64,000 nt of DNA from Notospermus geniculatus (taxonomy: Eukaryota > Nemertea > Pilidiophora > Heteronemertea > Lineidae), in the NCBI GenBank assembly GCA_002633025.1, contig NMRB01000226.1, positions 186,715 through 250,714 on the forward strand, given 5' to 3'. Shown piece after piece: positions 43,636 to 55,474 of the stretch. The notes beneath the pieces were generated by a model. That model saw only the letters and a program-made list of their open reading frames with translations. It was not told the origin of the DNA and searched no databases. Made by a program: the position numbers and the translations under genes. Each line of letters opens with the position of its first letter. Position 1 is the first letter of the stretch.

Positions 43636-43636
43636 N

Positions 43637-43925
43637 ACATATAATCTGGTGGCATTGAATGATAAATATTTCCTAATCTTTCCAATGTTTCTAATATGGT
43701 AGTTAGTAGTCTGCACGCAGGTATTGATATGCTGCCGAAAAGAGAACTGATTATCGAACAACACTCCAAGGTTCCTGGCAGTCTCAGAGGAATAAATATC
43801 AGCGTCTATGATCCTTATTGATGGAAAGGTTATATCTTTGCTGAGACGTTGTGAACAGATGAATAGTGCCTCTGTTTTATCACCATTGCACATTAGGAAG
43901 TTGTCTACCAACCAGTCATGTTTAA
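43637..43925 (-). mobile_element. CR1-like LINE fragment, second copy
   Basis: The minus strand encodes HDWLVDNFLMCNGDKTEALF, then SSETARNLGVLFDNQFSFRQ and QTTNYHIRNIGKIRKYLSF. This is the same region as 17401-17490 plus 17914-18110 of the LINE at 15.9-18.2 kb, here without the MITE. It is cut at one side by the single N at 43636 and ends near 43925. Confidence 0.88.
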
Positions 43926-43994
43926 AACATGTAAAAGTTTTAAATACGATTGAACATTGCATGTTTCATCTTTGTGTTCTGAATCACTCATTTA

Positions 43995-45520
43995 TAAATA
44001 AGAAGTAATTAATTCAAACCTGTTAAATTTGGGGGCAAATATTTCAGTTATCTTAATCTTAAAAATGATATACTTCAAACCTGTTTAATTCAGAGATAAA
44101 GGGGTGAAAAATTAAGTACTGCAAACCTGATTAATTTAGGGGCAATTATTTGAGATATCTTAATCGTAAAAATGATATACTTCAAACCTGATTATTTAGA
44201 GATATATTTTTAAATTTAAGGGGTGAAAAATTAAGTACTTCGAACCTGATTAATTTAGGGGCAAATATTTCAGATATCTTAATCGTAAAAATGATATACT
44301 TCAAACCTGTTTAATTTAGAGATATATTTTTAAATTTAAGGGGTGAAAAATTAAGTACTTCAAACCTGATTAATTTAGGGGCAAATATTTCAGATATCTT
44401 AATCGTAAAAATGATATACTTCATACCTGTTTAATTTAGACATAATACTTCAAACCTGATTAATTTAGGGGCAAATATTTCTGATATACTAATCTTAAAA
44501 ATGATATACTTCAAACCTGTTTAATTTAGAGATATATTTTTAAATTTAAGGGGCGAAAAATTAAGTACTTCAAACCTGATTAATTTAAGGGCAAATATTT
44601 CAGATATCCTAATCGTAAAAATGATATACTTCAAACCTGATTAATTTAGAGAAAATACTTCAAACCTGATTAATTTAGGGGCAAATATTTCAGTTATCTT
44701 AATCATAAAAATGATATACTTCAAACCTGATTAATTTAGGGGCAAATATTTCAGTTGTCTTAATCATAAAAATGATATACTTCAAACCTGTTTAATTTAG
44801 AGATATATTTCTGATATGTTTAACCTTAAAAATGATATACTTCAAACCTGATTAATTTAGAGATATATTTCTGATATGTTTATCCTTAAAAATGATATAC
44901 TTCAAACCTGATTAATTTAGGGGCAAATATTTCAGATATGTTTACATTGTAAAATTAAGTACTTCAAACCTGATTAATTTAAGGCCGAATATTTCCCTAT
45001 GTTTACATTGTAAAATTAAGTACTTCACACCTGATTAATTTAGAGATATATTTCTGATATGTTTAACCATAAAAATGATATACTTCAAACCTGTTTAATT
45101 TAGAGATATATTTCTGATATGTTTAACCTTAAAGATGATATACTTGAAACCTGTTTAATTTAGAGATATATTTCTGGTATGTTTAACCTTAAAAATGATA
45201 TACTTCAAACCTGATTAATTTAAGGGCGAATATTTCCCTATGTTTACATTGTAAAATTAAGTACTTCAAACCTGATTAATTTAGAGATATATTTCTGGTA
45301 TGTTTAACCTTAAAAATGATATACTTCAAACCTGTTTTATTTAGAGATATATTTCTGATATGTTTAACCTTAAAAATGACATACTTCAAACCTGATTAAT
45401 TTAGAGATATATTTCTGATATGTTTAACTTTAAAAATGATATACTTCAAACCTGTTTAATTTAGAGATATATTTCTGATATGTTTAACCTTAAAAATGAT
45501 ATACTTCAAACCTGTTGAAA
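43995..45520 (+). repeat. AT-rich satellite, 60-bp unit, ~25 copies
   Basis: The dominant unit reads ATGATATACTTCAAACCTG, TTTAATTTAGAGATATATTT, CTGATATGTTTAACCTTAAAA (60 bp). Earlier units are more varied, with GGGGCAAATATTTCAGATAT in place of the middle part or with 45-70-bp higher-order variants. ACTTCAAACCTG is the most constant block. Confidence 0.92.
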
Positions 45521-45909
45521 TATATCTTGTTAGTAACTAGAAAAAATATTTCCATCTTTTAGTTGTAACTAGAAATAACAAGAAAGTAACTAAAAAACAA
45601 CTAAAGTCAACTGCTAGTTTTAACTACTTGTTAAGTTAGTTATATTCTTGTTAATTTTTAGTTATTTATAGTTACTCTTAGTTGTAACTAGAATCGACTA
45701 GAATTTAACTAAAACGCAACTAAAAAATCAACTAAAAATCAACTGCCTGTTAAGGTTAGTTAAAATCTAGTTAAAAGCTAGTTAAGTCTAGTTAAAGCTA
45801 GTTGCAACTAGAATCAACTAGAACTTAACTAAAAAGCAACTAAAGCCAACTACCTAGTTGTTCGTGTCTATTTTTTGTTGATTCTAGTTGTAACTAGCTT
45901 GAACTAGAC
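45521..45909. repeat. Low-complexity array of AGTTGTAACTAG / AGTTAA words
   Basis: Dense, partly palindromic copies of CTAGTTGTAACTAG, TCTAGTTAAAGCTAGTT and TTAACTAAAA. It continues on the other side of the two TTAA-flanked elements (46867-46883 and 47273-47310), showing that they inserted into it. Confidence 0.85.
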
Positions 45910-45913
45910 TTAA

Positions 45914-46862
45914 AGCTGACAGGTCAGATATACTCTCCCACTTGTATGCAAAAATTTTTACGCTCAACTTCGGCAGACCACGAGGCTGCCGAAGTCGAGC
46001 GTTCGGTAATGTTCGTAATATACACTAAGCTTCCTACCTTGAAACACCCATTACACCCTGCGCATACCAAGTACGTCATCATTCACTCGCCTGATCGCCG
46101 GAAGTGAAGGATCGAGGGCTCTCTGAAAATCCAACACTCGAACCTTCAAAATGGAAGTAGAGGTAATTACCGCCGTAGTAACAACATGGGGAACGTAAGG
46201 AGACTTCAGTTGCCCTAAAGTGTACAACAGCTATTATTCAGGCCTATTGACTAGTCGATTGTCATTGAATGGCTTGGCAGTATGGTTTACAGGCCAATCT
46301 CCTTTGAATGACATAACTCCTAGTTCCCCTTTCGGTTCTCCATAGTGTCAGGTGATTACTAAATTGGGAGAGGCAAATCAGTGCATAGGCCTATACTGCC
46401 ATACATGCATGAATTCATGGCGAACGCCTCCTGAGAAGAGGCGGAGTCTGAGCGGACGTGGTTACACTCGCAACTATGCACGACCGGAGCTAACATTTGT
46501 TTTCAGGTCAAATCGCCTATTTGCATGTGTTGCCGAATTGCCATGTTATGCGGAATTAGTTTTCGTTTGGACCTTCTCCATTTTTTGACGCAGATTGCAT
46601 GCGATTTCTTTGGACACGTACACTGTATATTTGGAGCCTACCTCTGTCCATGCAGAGCCCTCGATCCTTCACTTCCGGTTATCAGGCGAGTGAATGATGA
46701 CGTAGTTGGTATGTGCAGGGTGTAATGGGTGTTTCAAGGTAGGAAGCTTAGTGTACATTACGAACATTACCGAACGCTCGACTTCGGCAGGCTCGTGGTC
46801 TGCCGAAGTTGAGCGTAAAAATTTTTGCATACAAGTGGGAGAGTATATCTGACCTGTCAGCT
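45914..46862. mobile_element. TTAA-flanked foldback element 1 (949 bp)
   Basis: Arms of ~230 bp, starting AGCTGACAGGTCAGATATAC, are inverted repeats at both ends, and TTAA flanks each side (45910-45913, 46863-46866). TTAA target duplications are known for piggyBac and Kolobok transposons; the ends do not start with CCC, so Kolobok-like is the better guess. A 78-residue ORF in the centre has no recognised family. Confidence 0.88.
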
Positions 46863-46887
46863 TTAACTAACTTTTAACTCGACTTAA

Positions 46888-47268
46888 AGCGAATGGCTCG
46901 CGGGGTTTGTTGTGGCGCCATGACAGTTGGTTATCGATATCAAGCACCATTTTGAGAAAAAGGCAAAAGAAGGATTTTAGTTTAATGGGAAATGCATTAG
47001 ACAGCCAAACTTTGGAGGCGTATTCTGCAAAATCTGCCGCTTCAAAATCAATGGGAATAGTACAAAATGTACATCTTGACCTAGTGAATTTGAAAACGTC
47101 ATTAACCTATTTTAACAAATTTTTAATGGAACCTCTTCCCCAGTGTTTACGTTCGCATATTTGCACAGGTGTTGCATATGGCTGGAGCACGGCTTTGCCT
47201 GGAGGCTAGATTCACTCTCTATGGAAGGTACCACCAAAAATGTAAACAAACCCCGCGAGCCATTCGCT
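46888..47268. mobile_element. TTAA-flanked element 2 (381 bp)
   Basis: The ends AGCGAATGGCTCGCGGGGTT and AACCCCGCGAGCCATTCGCT are inverted, with TTAA on both sides (46884-46887, 47269-47272). Its ends differ from those of its neighbour apart from the first AGC. A 100-residue ORF (46907-47209) has no recognised family. Confidence 0.88.
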
Positions 47269-47314
47269 TTAACAAGATTTTAACTGTTTGTTGCCCTAGT
47301 TAAGTTCTTGTGCT

Positions 47315-47660
47315 GTAACTCAGGAACGGCTTGACCCAGAGTGCTCAAACTTGATATTTACCTCCCTCTAGATGACCTGTACAAGCACGTCAAATTTCGA
47401 CCTGATTAAACTTCCAATATGGCCGCCAGGTGGGGTAACCCGAAAATCATCAAATGTGCTATAACTCAGGAACGACTTGACCCAGAGCACTCAAATGTGC
47501 TATGTGGCTCCCTCTAGATGACCTTTATGTGCATGTGAAGTTTTGGCCCGATTGGACATCCAATATGGCTGCCAGGTGAACTAAACTGAAAATCATTGAA
47601 GTCCTACAACTTGGGTATGACTTGACCCAGATTGCTCATATACTAACTGACATACCTCGC
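47315..47660 (+). repeat. Interspersed ~147-bp repeat, copy C
   Basis: About two and a half units of the repeat seen at 400-1125 and 29590-30710 (phrases GTAACTCAGGAACGGCTTGAC, TATGGCCGCCAGGTGG, CCTCCCTCTAGATGACC). Confidence 0.85.
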
Positions 47661-48874
47661 TCTGTCATTACACTATTATGTCCAAACGGGTGAGCACATG
47701 GTCCATGGACCATTTCATTGAAACCAGGTTTTAAAAAACAAGTTTATTTTTTAAAAACCTGTTGTTTATTTAGTGAACAAACGGGGCCTATTACGCACAC
47801 ATCAACCTGGTACCTGTGTGACGAGGCTTGCTGAACCAACCTCGAGCAAAACACCCTGGTTTTTTGCCTTTTATTGGACAAATGGCGAGTTGTATCAAAA
47901 TAAACCAACGTTATTTTAAAAAAAAACTAAGTTTCTTTAAAAAAAACAAGTTTATTTTTTAGTGTAGGTTTTAAAAAACAGTTTTTTTTTCAACTCAGGT
48001 AAAAAACTAGGATTTTTTTGAATAAATGAACAGTTGACTAAACAACCAACCAAGATTCTTTACAATGGAGTAAAAGAAACCAGTTTTTTTAAAAAACAGG
48101 TTTATTTGATTAAATGAACAAACGGCTTACCATATGCGTAATGCCTCAGTCACAAAGGCAGCAGCCGCCGGAGGATATCTTGACATCGGTGTTTTTGCGA
48201 CGTTCTGGCCTGCGACGGACTTTCCCACATATCTTTCACATATCCTTGAATACGATGGTTTTCGACGGGCACCCCCCGTGGGACACTGGCCAGTAATCGA
48301 CCAATGTCTGTCGGATTTTGTTCCGACGAGTTGAAAAATGGTTGGCCTATACCGTCCTGTCCCCACCGATGTCCCAGCAGGTATCGGCCGACTGTCCGTC
48401 CGCCAATCGGATGATTTTGTAGATCGGCCGGACATCCGAGGGGACTCGGTCGCGCCCGTGGGTGGCTGACGGGATACCTGTCGGACTTCTGCCAGTGTCC
48501 GAAGGATACCGGGGTATCTGGGCCTCAGGTGACGGCCAAAAATCCTTCAGTCTACTCGGTGCCTGGTGGGAGCTGACGCGTGGCATGTGGGAGCCCGACG
48601 GGCGTGTCAAGGCTTATGCAGGATCCCCTAGCGAGCTGGGTTTCAGCCGCTACTCGCCGCAAGAAAATAACTCCCGAGTTATCTTCTTCCGATCACCTAA
48701 GCGGCACGCTACCGAGCTCAGGACAGCCGTAGATGTCCTCGGGCCAGTGGCCGGCAACCCGTCATTTTCCCTATTTTTGCCCGTTCCGGCGTCGGAAACA
48801 GATCCTTGGCAGAATCGGTGGAAATGTGACTGTAGCATTAGGCGATATAGCCTCTTCAAGGTAGGGTGAACCAT
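47661..48874. other. No gene recognised; A/T-run sequence then GC-richer sequence
   Basis: 47720-48120 is built of AAAAAAC / GTTTTTT runs (TTTTAAAAAACAAGTTTATTTT type), low complexity. 48130-48870 is GC-richer with overlapping ORFs on both strands, none of known family. Confidence 0.45.
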
Positions 48875-49879
48875 AAGCCCTTTTTACACTACGCAGAATT
48901 TTGGCCTGGATGAACCGTGCCGTGCTCGACCCGGGCCAGGCCCGCCTTAAAGCACCACGCTATGCATCCAAAACTGAGTTTCGTGACGCCGTCGTAGTGC
49001 ATCTCATTTACGGCGACCTCGTTCATAGCATTATACACACGGTCGATGTACACCATTTACACACAGAGCTAATTCATGGTGGTGAGGTTGATCATGATCT
49101 TGTCAATGCATGCTCGACAAGACTGTTCAAATCTATCGATTTGAATGATGTAACTGACCAATTAGGTATTCTGTGTGTTCTTACACACAAACGAATGAGT
49201 TGAAGCATGTGTACCTTTATCTGATAATAATAATGGTGAGTTCTGATGAAGGGTTATTCACACTATAACACCACGTTGAACTTGTTAAGTGGTGAAGCTA
49301 TGGCTACCATGATATAGTATCAGTCCAGCCTCGGTATTATCACTGGCTATATACGGCTGGACAGGGGACCAGTCATATCGAGATGTGGAGGGAGAAAGAG
49401 TCACCGAACGCATATAGTCGTGCTTTAAAATGGCCGTTCAATGCCGTTACACAACACCATGCGAAATGGGCCAAGACCATGAAAACTATTTGAATCGCCC
49501 GCTAGGGGGCACTCTCCTTTCTGTGGAGGTAGGAAATCTCCGCCATTTTCAATATGGCTGCGCCCATGAATCTATATTCGCGGCGATGACGTACATGTAT
49601 GTTGAGTTCAAGGCCGATAAATGAGCATACGCACATCACTACAGGTGAGTCATTCAGGTGGGCCGAGCCCAGTAGCGTGTTTACACTGTGCAGTTTTTTA
49701 GCAGTGCCGTGCTCGACCCGGGTCGAACCGACCTCCTTTTGGGGGTTCGGCCCTGATAAAAGTAGCACCGTGCCGAGCCCAGCTGTGCCGTGCCAACCCA
49801 TTTACACTGTCACTTTTTTTGCCGCGCCGTGCTCGACCCGGGTCAGGCACGGTTGAAAACACGTAGTGTAAAAGGGGCT
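48875..49879. mobile_element. AT-flanked element (AAGCCCTTTTTACACTACG), ~1 kb
   Basis: The left end AAGCCCTTTTTACACTACG and right end CGTAGTGTAAAAGGGGCT are inverted, with AT (or ATA) on both sides. Subterminal GTGCCGTGCTCGACCCGGG occurs near both ends, twice at the right. A 100-residue ORF (48901-49203) has no recognised family. The ends resemble those of 14279-14698. Confidence 0.7.
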
Positions 49880-51770
49880 ATAGAGTGAGTCCTCGGCCAC
49901 CATGCAGTGGTCGGCCACCTATTGACATGCTCGCCAGCCGCACTCAACTGCAAAGACTGGTGTACCAATTGGTCGCTAACCACTGTATGGTGGCCAACGA
50001 CTCACTTGTTCACCTTAGTATGGTCGAAATACCATGCATTTGATGCATTATCTGACACGCTGTGGAAATCATAATGGATGTCATTCGGAGACCAGAGATG
50101 AGGTGCTACGTGTCCCTTTTTCGTCAGAGCATAGCTTAAAATATAGATCATTAACCAGTGAGAGCATAGGCACAGAAATGAAGCAACAATAAACAATTTG
50201 GATATTTCAACTCTCTGCCAAAAGTGAGAGCATAAACGCAAAATGCACACATGCCATTGTTTCTATTCCTTTATACTGATACTGAGCGCAGTCAAACTCG
50301 GTTTTACACGGAGATACAGCAATGCGGGGTACGAAAGCTATGAACTCGGGATATTCAAGATTTTGTACAAAACGAGGTCTTTGCTTGAATGTCCTGTCCG
50401 TTTACCCAGGGCTCGTGTGTTTCTGTATTTACGGAATACACGAACGTGTTTTCCAGATAAATCCATTCGAAGTTTTACTCGTGAAAGTCCGAGTTTAAAA
50501 ATGGTTAAGGTTTCGGAAGTAGGAGGAAAGATAATGATATTGGTGGTAAGATATCTTCATGCGCGTATGTTAACGGGTCTGTCAAATACATGTAGGCCTA
50601 CTTTGCTTCATTCCAATCTAATTAGAGAATGGGTAGGCGCATGCTGCATAGGTAGGCCTACACATCGGACACGTTGGTACGGACCCCAAACGCACTATGA
50701 TAGATATACGCATCCAGCATGCTATACATGTACACTTCCAAATCTCGACCGTGCGCCAGCTGTCAGTCTCTGTTGACCAAAAGGAATCACCACGGTCCAA
50801 TTCAAAACCTTGCAGACCAGTTCGTGGTCGATTGAGAACCAATCAGGAGAATTTTATATTGTATAGACCCTTTCGAGGAAAATAGCGCCCGTTTGTTTAC
50901 AAATTTTTACGGCCTAATTATGGTTCCCAGACCTCACAGTCTGGGAACCATATTGATATCACTGTAGGTAGGAAATTCTGCTTCTTCTTCTTTGTGGGGG
51001 GGGGGGCAATTAAGACACGAGTTCGATCAAATGGCTCAATAACTTGTAAATGTGTCAGTTTTGGAATGTAGCATATTGTTGTCTCTAGTGCAGAAAGAAA
51101 TTTCGTTGAAAAATTTCAATCGTTTATGTGACTTTGACGTGGTTTTTGGTGGAAATTTTGCGAGTTTGCTCGTCCGATAAACGCGCGCACCCCACGTTTG
51201 TAACAGCGCATTTCATGCATCTTATGCCGTGACGTCAGAATTTTTCACCTCTAGCTCCATAGATCATTGTGTCCCACAGGCCTGCGCGAGACTGCTTTGC
51301 GGTGAGACTTGCTTATGCACAGACCTGTGTCCGCACGAGTCGCATCACGCCAAAATCGGCTAGTTTCTAAATACGCGAGTCGCATCACAACCAGACATGT
51401 ACAATCACGTGATCTACTGCGCCACGAAAGTAGATCCTAGGAAAATAGCGATGCGAGGCTTATTTCTTGCAGACTGTCTATGTATGTCAAAATCATGACG
51501 GACAATGTGATACCCACACACGGAGATAGTCCGAACACTGCCTCCTGTTGCTCATTTGCAGAACTGACGGCCGCAACAAGAGTCAGATGAAGCCTATCGC
51601 GGGGGTCTATTTTGATTGGTCCGTCCATCTCCAGGTCGTGTTTTGAATACATTTAGTGCACGGCAATCGTATCACTTGACAACGCTGCTCTTAGGCATTT
51701 TACTTGCTGTTTCAACCAGCTACACTCGCAATCACGCTCTCTGTTCACTCTTAGCCAGACAAACATTAAG
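49880..51770. other. No gene recognised; one short palindrome
   Basis: Contains a perfect 13-bp-arm palindrome, ATGGTTCCCAGAC / GTCTGGGAACCAT (50920-50951), and a G-run (50996-51006). A 177-residue ORF at 50243-50776 has no recognised family and no Met-region support; not called. Confidence 0.4.
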
Positions 51771-51778
51771 AAAAGGAA

Positions 51779-52477
51779 GTGGTTATTTGGCAAGCAAATG
51801 CTTGCCGAATTACCGCTGCAGTCATAATGACTGCCCAAGATGGGACGACGATGACGAGGGGGTACCGTAGCCGAGTACTCCATCAACAGGTCGATCCCAC
51901 GTGCAGACTATGCAGGAAAGAGGTGGAAGGCTTAGGTCACATATTGGTAGGCTGTGACAAGAGCAGTTGGACCACGTACAAAACGCGCCACGACGATGTG
52001 GTGCGGTCCGTTCTGCGATCAGTACTGACAGGAGCAGAGGGTCTCTCCCACAGAGAGGCAGCTGCGTGTGGCCAGAACTTCGACGGTAAAAGGGTCAAGG
52101 TGCAATGGGACCCAGTTGTGCCTACAAACAGGAATATTCCCAGCAGGAGACCAGACCTAATCGTGACAGACAAAAGGGATAAACAGATCCACCTTGTCGA
52201 GATTACGGTCTGCTCGGACGCCGCAGTCCTCGAAAGGGCGGACGAGAAGCGTGTCAAATACCAAGCTTTAGCAACTGACCTTGCCGCAACCCACCAGGGA
52301 TTCCGCGTCAACGTGATCCCTATCGCCGTGGGGACGCTCGGCACCCTAAAATCCGTGGTTAGGGAGGTTAAGGCGCTAGGCAATCTGGTCGAGAGTGAGG
52401 GCGCTTTTCTAAGAGCGGTCCAGAGGGCAGCCATCTTTGGCTCAGCCATGACCATAAAGCGCCATCTCGCTCAGTGA
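51779..52477 (+). mobile_element. 3' end of a LINE with restriction-like endonuclease
   Basis: The frame begins meaningfully near TAQDGTTMTRGYRSRVL (about 51829), then CRLCRKEVEGLGHILVGC, a CCHC knuckle (C-x2-C ... H-x4-C). The PD-(D/E)xK restriction-like endonuclease follows: RRPDLIVTDKRDKQIHLVEI with Pro-Asp and the later Glu, and EKRVKYQALA with the Lys/Tyr pair. This order, RT then CCHC then RLE, is that of R2/R4/HERO/NeSL-type LINEs, in which the RLE nicks the target. Only the last ~215 codons are present, so it is 5'-truncated as is normal for LINEs. The 3' tail runs toward the N gap at 52688. Confidence 0.82.
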
Positions 52478-52687
52478 GTACTCAGGAACTGGCCGTAGAC
52501 TAACACCGCCAAGGCGAAGACGCTGCTGGACAAGGACTCTGACAAGGTTGCAAAAGTGCCAAGAGCCATGCACAGCAAGCGACACGAGTAACCGACCGCG
52601 TCTCGCTCATACCCCACCTGGATTGCATGATCTGGGCGGTATGGGGGCCTCGGGCCTATTCAATGCCCAGGTTCTATCAGAGATGAG

Positions 52688-53514
52688 NNNNNNNNNNNNN
52701 NNNNNNNNNNNNNNNNNNNNNNNNNNNNNNNNNNNNNNNNNNNNNNNNNNNNNNNNNNNNNNNNNNNNNNNNNNNNNNNNNNNNNNNNNNNNNNNNNNNN
52801 NNNNNNNNNNNNNNNNNNNNNNNNNNNNNNNNNNNNNNNNNNNNNNNNNNNNNNNNNNNNNNNNNNNNNNNNNNNNNNNNNNNNNNNNNNNNNNNNNNNN
52901 NNNNNNNNNNNNNNNNNNNNNNNNNNNNNNNNNNNNNNNNNNNNNNNNNNNNNNNNNNNNNNNNNNNNNNNNNNNNNNNNNNNNNNNNNNNNNNNNNNNN
53001 NNNNNNNNNNNNNNNNNNNNNNNNNNNNNNNNNNNNNNNNNNNNNNNNNNNNNNNNNNNNNNNNNNNNNNNNNNNNNNNNNNNNNNNNNNNNNNNNNNNN
53101 NNNNNNNNNNNNNNNNNNNNNNNNNNNNNNNNNNNNNNNNNNNNNNNNNNNNNNNNNNNNNNNNNNNNNNNNNNNNNNNNNNNNNNNNNNNNNNNNNNNN
53201 NNNNNNNNNNNNNNNNNNNNNNNNNNNNNNNNNNNNNNNNNNNNNNNNNNNNNNNNNNNNNNNNNNNNNNNNNNNNNNNNNNNNNNNNNNNNNNNNNNNN
53301 NNNNNNNNNNNNNNNNNNNNNNNNNNNNNNNNNNNNNNNNNNNNNNNNNNNNNNNNNNNNNNNNNNNNNNNNNNNNNNNNNNNNNNNNNNNNNNNNNNNN
53401 NNNNNNNNNNNNNNNNNNNNNNNNNNNNNNNNNNNNNNNNNNNNNNNNNNNNNNNNNNNNNNNNNNNNNNNNNNNNNNNNNNNNNNNNNNNNNNNNNNNN
53501 NNNNNNNNNNNNNN
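52688..53514. other. Assembly gap (827 Ns)
   Basis: Run of N between two oppositely oriented LINE fragments; the ORFs that appear to cross it are artefacts of reading through N. Confidence 0.99.
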
Positions 53515-54781
53515 AATTTCTCTTGTAATGGTATTTGAAACTAGAAAGAGATGATGCCTCTTTGATTACTGGTGGAAGAGAATTCCAGAACCGACAAGCA
53601 GAGGGTAAAAAAGAGTCTAAATACCGATTAGTTCTCCCAAAAGGTGGCAGTAAATGGTTGACATCACGTAGAGTATCAAGTCTGTTACGTCTGGTACACC
53701 TCTCCATGACGAAGCCCGAGAAGTTACCAGAAGTGAGGTTATTCACAGCCTTATAGAAAAGTGCAGCTTTCAGAAACTGTGCTCTCTCACTGATCCTTGA
53801 CCAGCCCAGCTCCTGTAAAATCTTATCATAGCTGGTGTATTTCATTGCACCAGAAACGATTAGCCCAGCCTGATATTGAATACTTTCATACTTTTTAGTA
53901 AGTGTAGTCTCCCTGGTATAGTAAAGTACTATTCCATATTCCATCAATGATCGAATCATGGACAGATACAAGGTATTCAAAGTTGCTCGAGGGAGAGTAT
54001 ACTTGAGCTTTCTAAGAATATTCAGTCGTTTAGTACATTTAGAGCTAATGAAATCAATATGATGACTCCAGTTCATGGTGAAATTCAGAAATATACCAAG
54101 ATGCTTATGTACAGACACAGTTTTGATTATACTACCGAAGAAAGTGAGAAGATCTTTGACTGAAGCTGGATGTCTCTTACTAGAAAAGGTCATAGCCTCC
54201 GTTTTTGTTGCATTAAAATCAACCAACCATGTAGTAGCCCAATTTTCAATGGCTATAAGATCATTATTCAATTTCCTACATGAGGTGTGCACATCACTGA
54301 ATACGTCAATAAGGGTTGAGTCGTCAGCAAAAAGGAAGATATCGGACTCTACAACTTCAGTGAGATCATTAATATAAGTGAGAAATAAAATTGGGCCCAA
54401 TACAGAACCTTGGGGTACACCAGCCGAAATATTCATATCTATAGAAGAAGCTCCATTTAAAACCACACATTGTGTACGATCAGATAAATAAGAAGAAAAC
54501 CAATCGAGCAGATTACCAGTAATTCCATATGACCTCAACTTGTGTAATAAACCACGATGCCAGACTCGGTCAAATGCCTTACTAATATCCAAAAATATAG
54601 CATTGACCTCATCCCCATTCTCCATGGCATGCAACACGATATCATTAATCATTACAAGTTGATTTACAGTCGAGTCACCTGGCATAAATCCAGACTGTCT
54701 CTCAGATATAAGCTTGTTGTTTTGTAAATGGGTAAGTAAATGATCAAAAAAAATACTGGCAATAGATAATTTTCTCGTCAT
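53515..54781 (-). mobile_element. LINE reverse transcriptase, 5'-truncated
   Basis: An uninterrupted minus-strand frame of ~420 codons. It begins inside the RT at KLSIASIFFDHLLTHL, then RQSGFMPGDSTVNQL, IFLDISKAFDRVWH (palm Asp), SAGVPQGSVLGPILF and FLFADDSTLIDVF (catalytic FADD). Thumb and C-terminal segments follow: HKHLGIFLNFTMNW, MEYGIVLYY, LPSACRFWNSLPPVI. The C-terminal block (R-F-W-N-S-L-P) is typical of CR1/Jockey/RTE-X-type LINEs. The open frame suggests a recent copy. The start near 54781 is a truncation point, not a real start codon. The 3' end lies in or beyond the gap. Confidence 0.9.
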
Positions 54782-55474
54782 ATCCGAATTTCATTTTCGT
54801 TCTCGCTCACATATGATCGTATTTCGGTCATTTTGCGTACATGTACTTCATACTTTCATGACTTTCTCGTGTTTTCGTGCTGCATGAATGACATGTGCTG
54901 CACACTATACGAGTTGCATGTACTTTCATCCCGTTTGACACCATCATCCCACATACCTTCATTTCCCCTCATCATCTCTCAACTGTCTGGGAACCATCAA
55001 ATTTGCTGCTAAGCAAATTTCACAGTTCTAGTTTCTCTCAAATATCACTTCGGTTTCTGGATCTAAATGCACATTTCACTTTTATGAACACAGCAGTGCA
55101 TGTACCAAACAATTAGTGTGAATATTTTGGCTAGTTTCGGAGATGGAACTTATTGCCAAAGGTACACGTGTTCGCAAAAAAGCCAACAATAGGACGGCCA
55201 TTTTCCTCGAAACCGTCTATTGGTCCGCGAGAACTTCGCTGCCCTCTTTTGGCGATAAGCGCGGCTGACTACTCCTATTTTATTTCCTACTTCCTTCAAT
55301 GGACAGCAGAATGTGTTGTCGTCTCATTCTAAACCCCCACACATCATGCGATGCATCTCAGTCCGACATAACCGTCGGGCTTGGAGACTTGCAATTTTCC
55401 CGTCGCACGATCGAGGATGTCCAAAATATGCCACTCGTCGCTGCCCGTTGATCGTCCGTGCAGAATAATATTTA
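54782..55474. other. No gene recognised
   Basis: No family resemblance or clear repeat in this stretch. Confidence 0.45.

Noticed and set aside
43995-45520. CRISPR-like array
   Set aside because: Units are whole tandem repeats without unique spacers, in a eukaryotic context.
50243-50776. 177-residue plus-strand ORF
   Set aside because: No recognisable domain, composition unlike nearby coding sequence, no supporting context.
52548-53528. Long ORFs across the N gap
   Set aside because: Produced by reading through 827 Ns.
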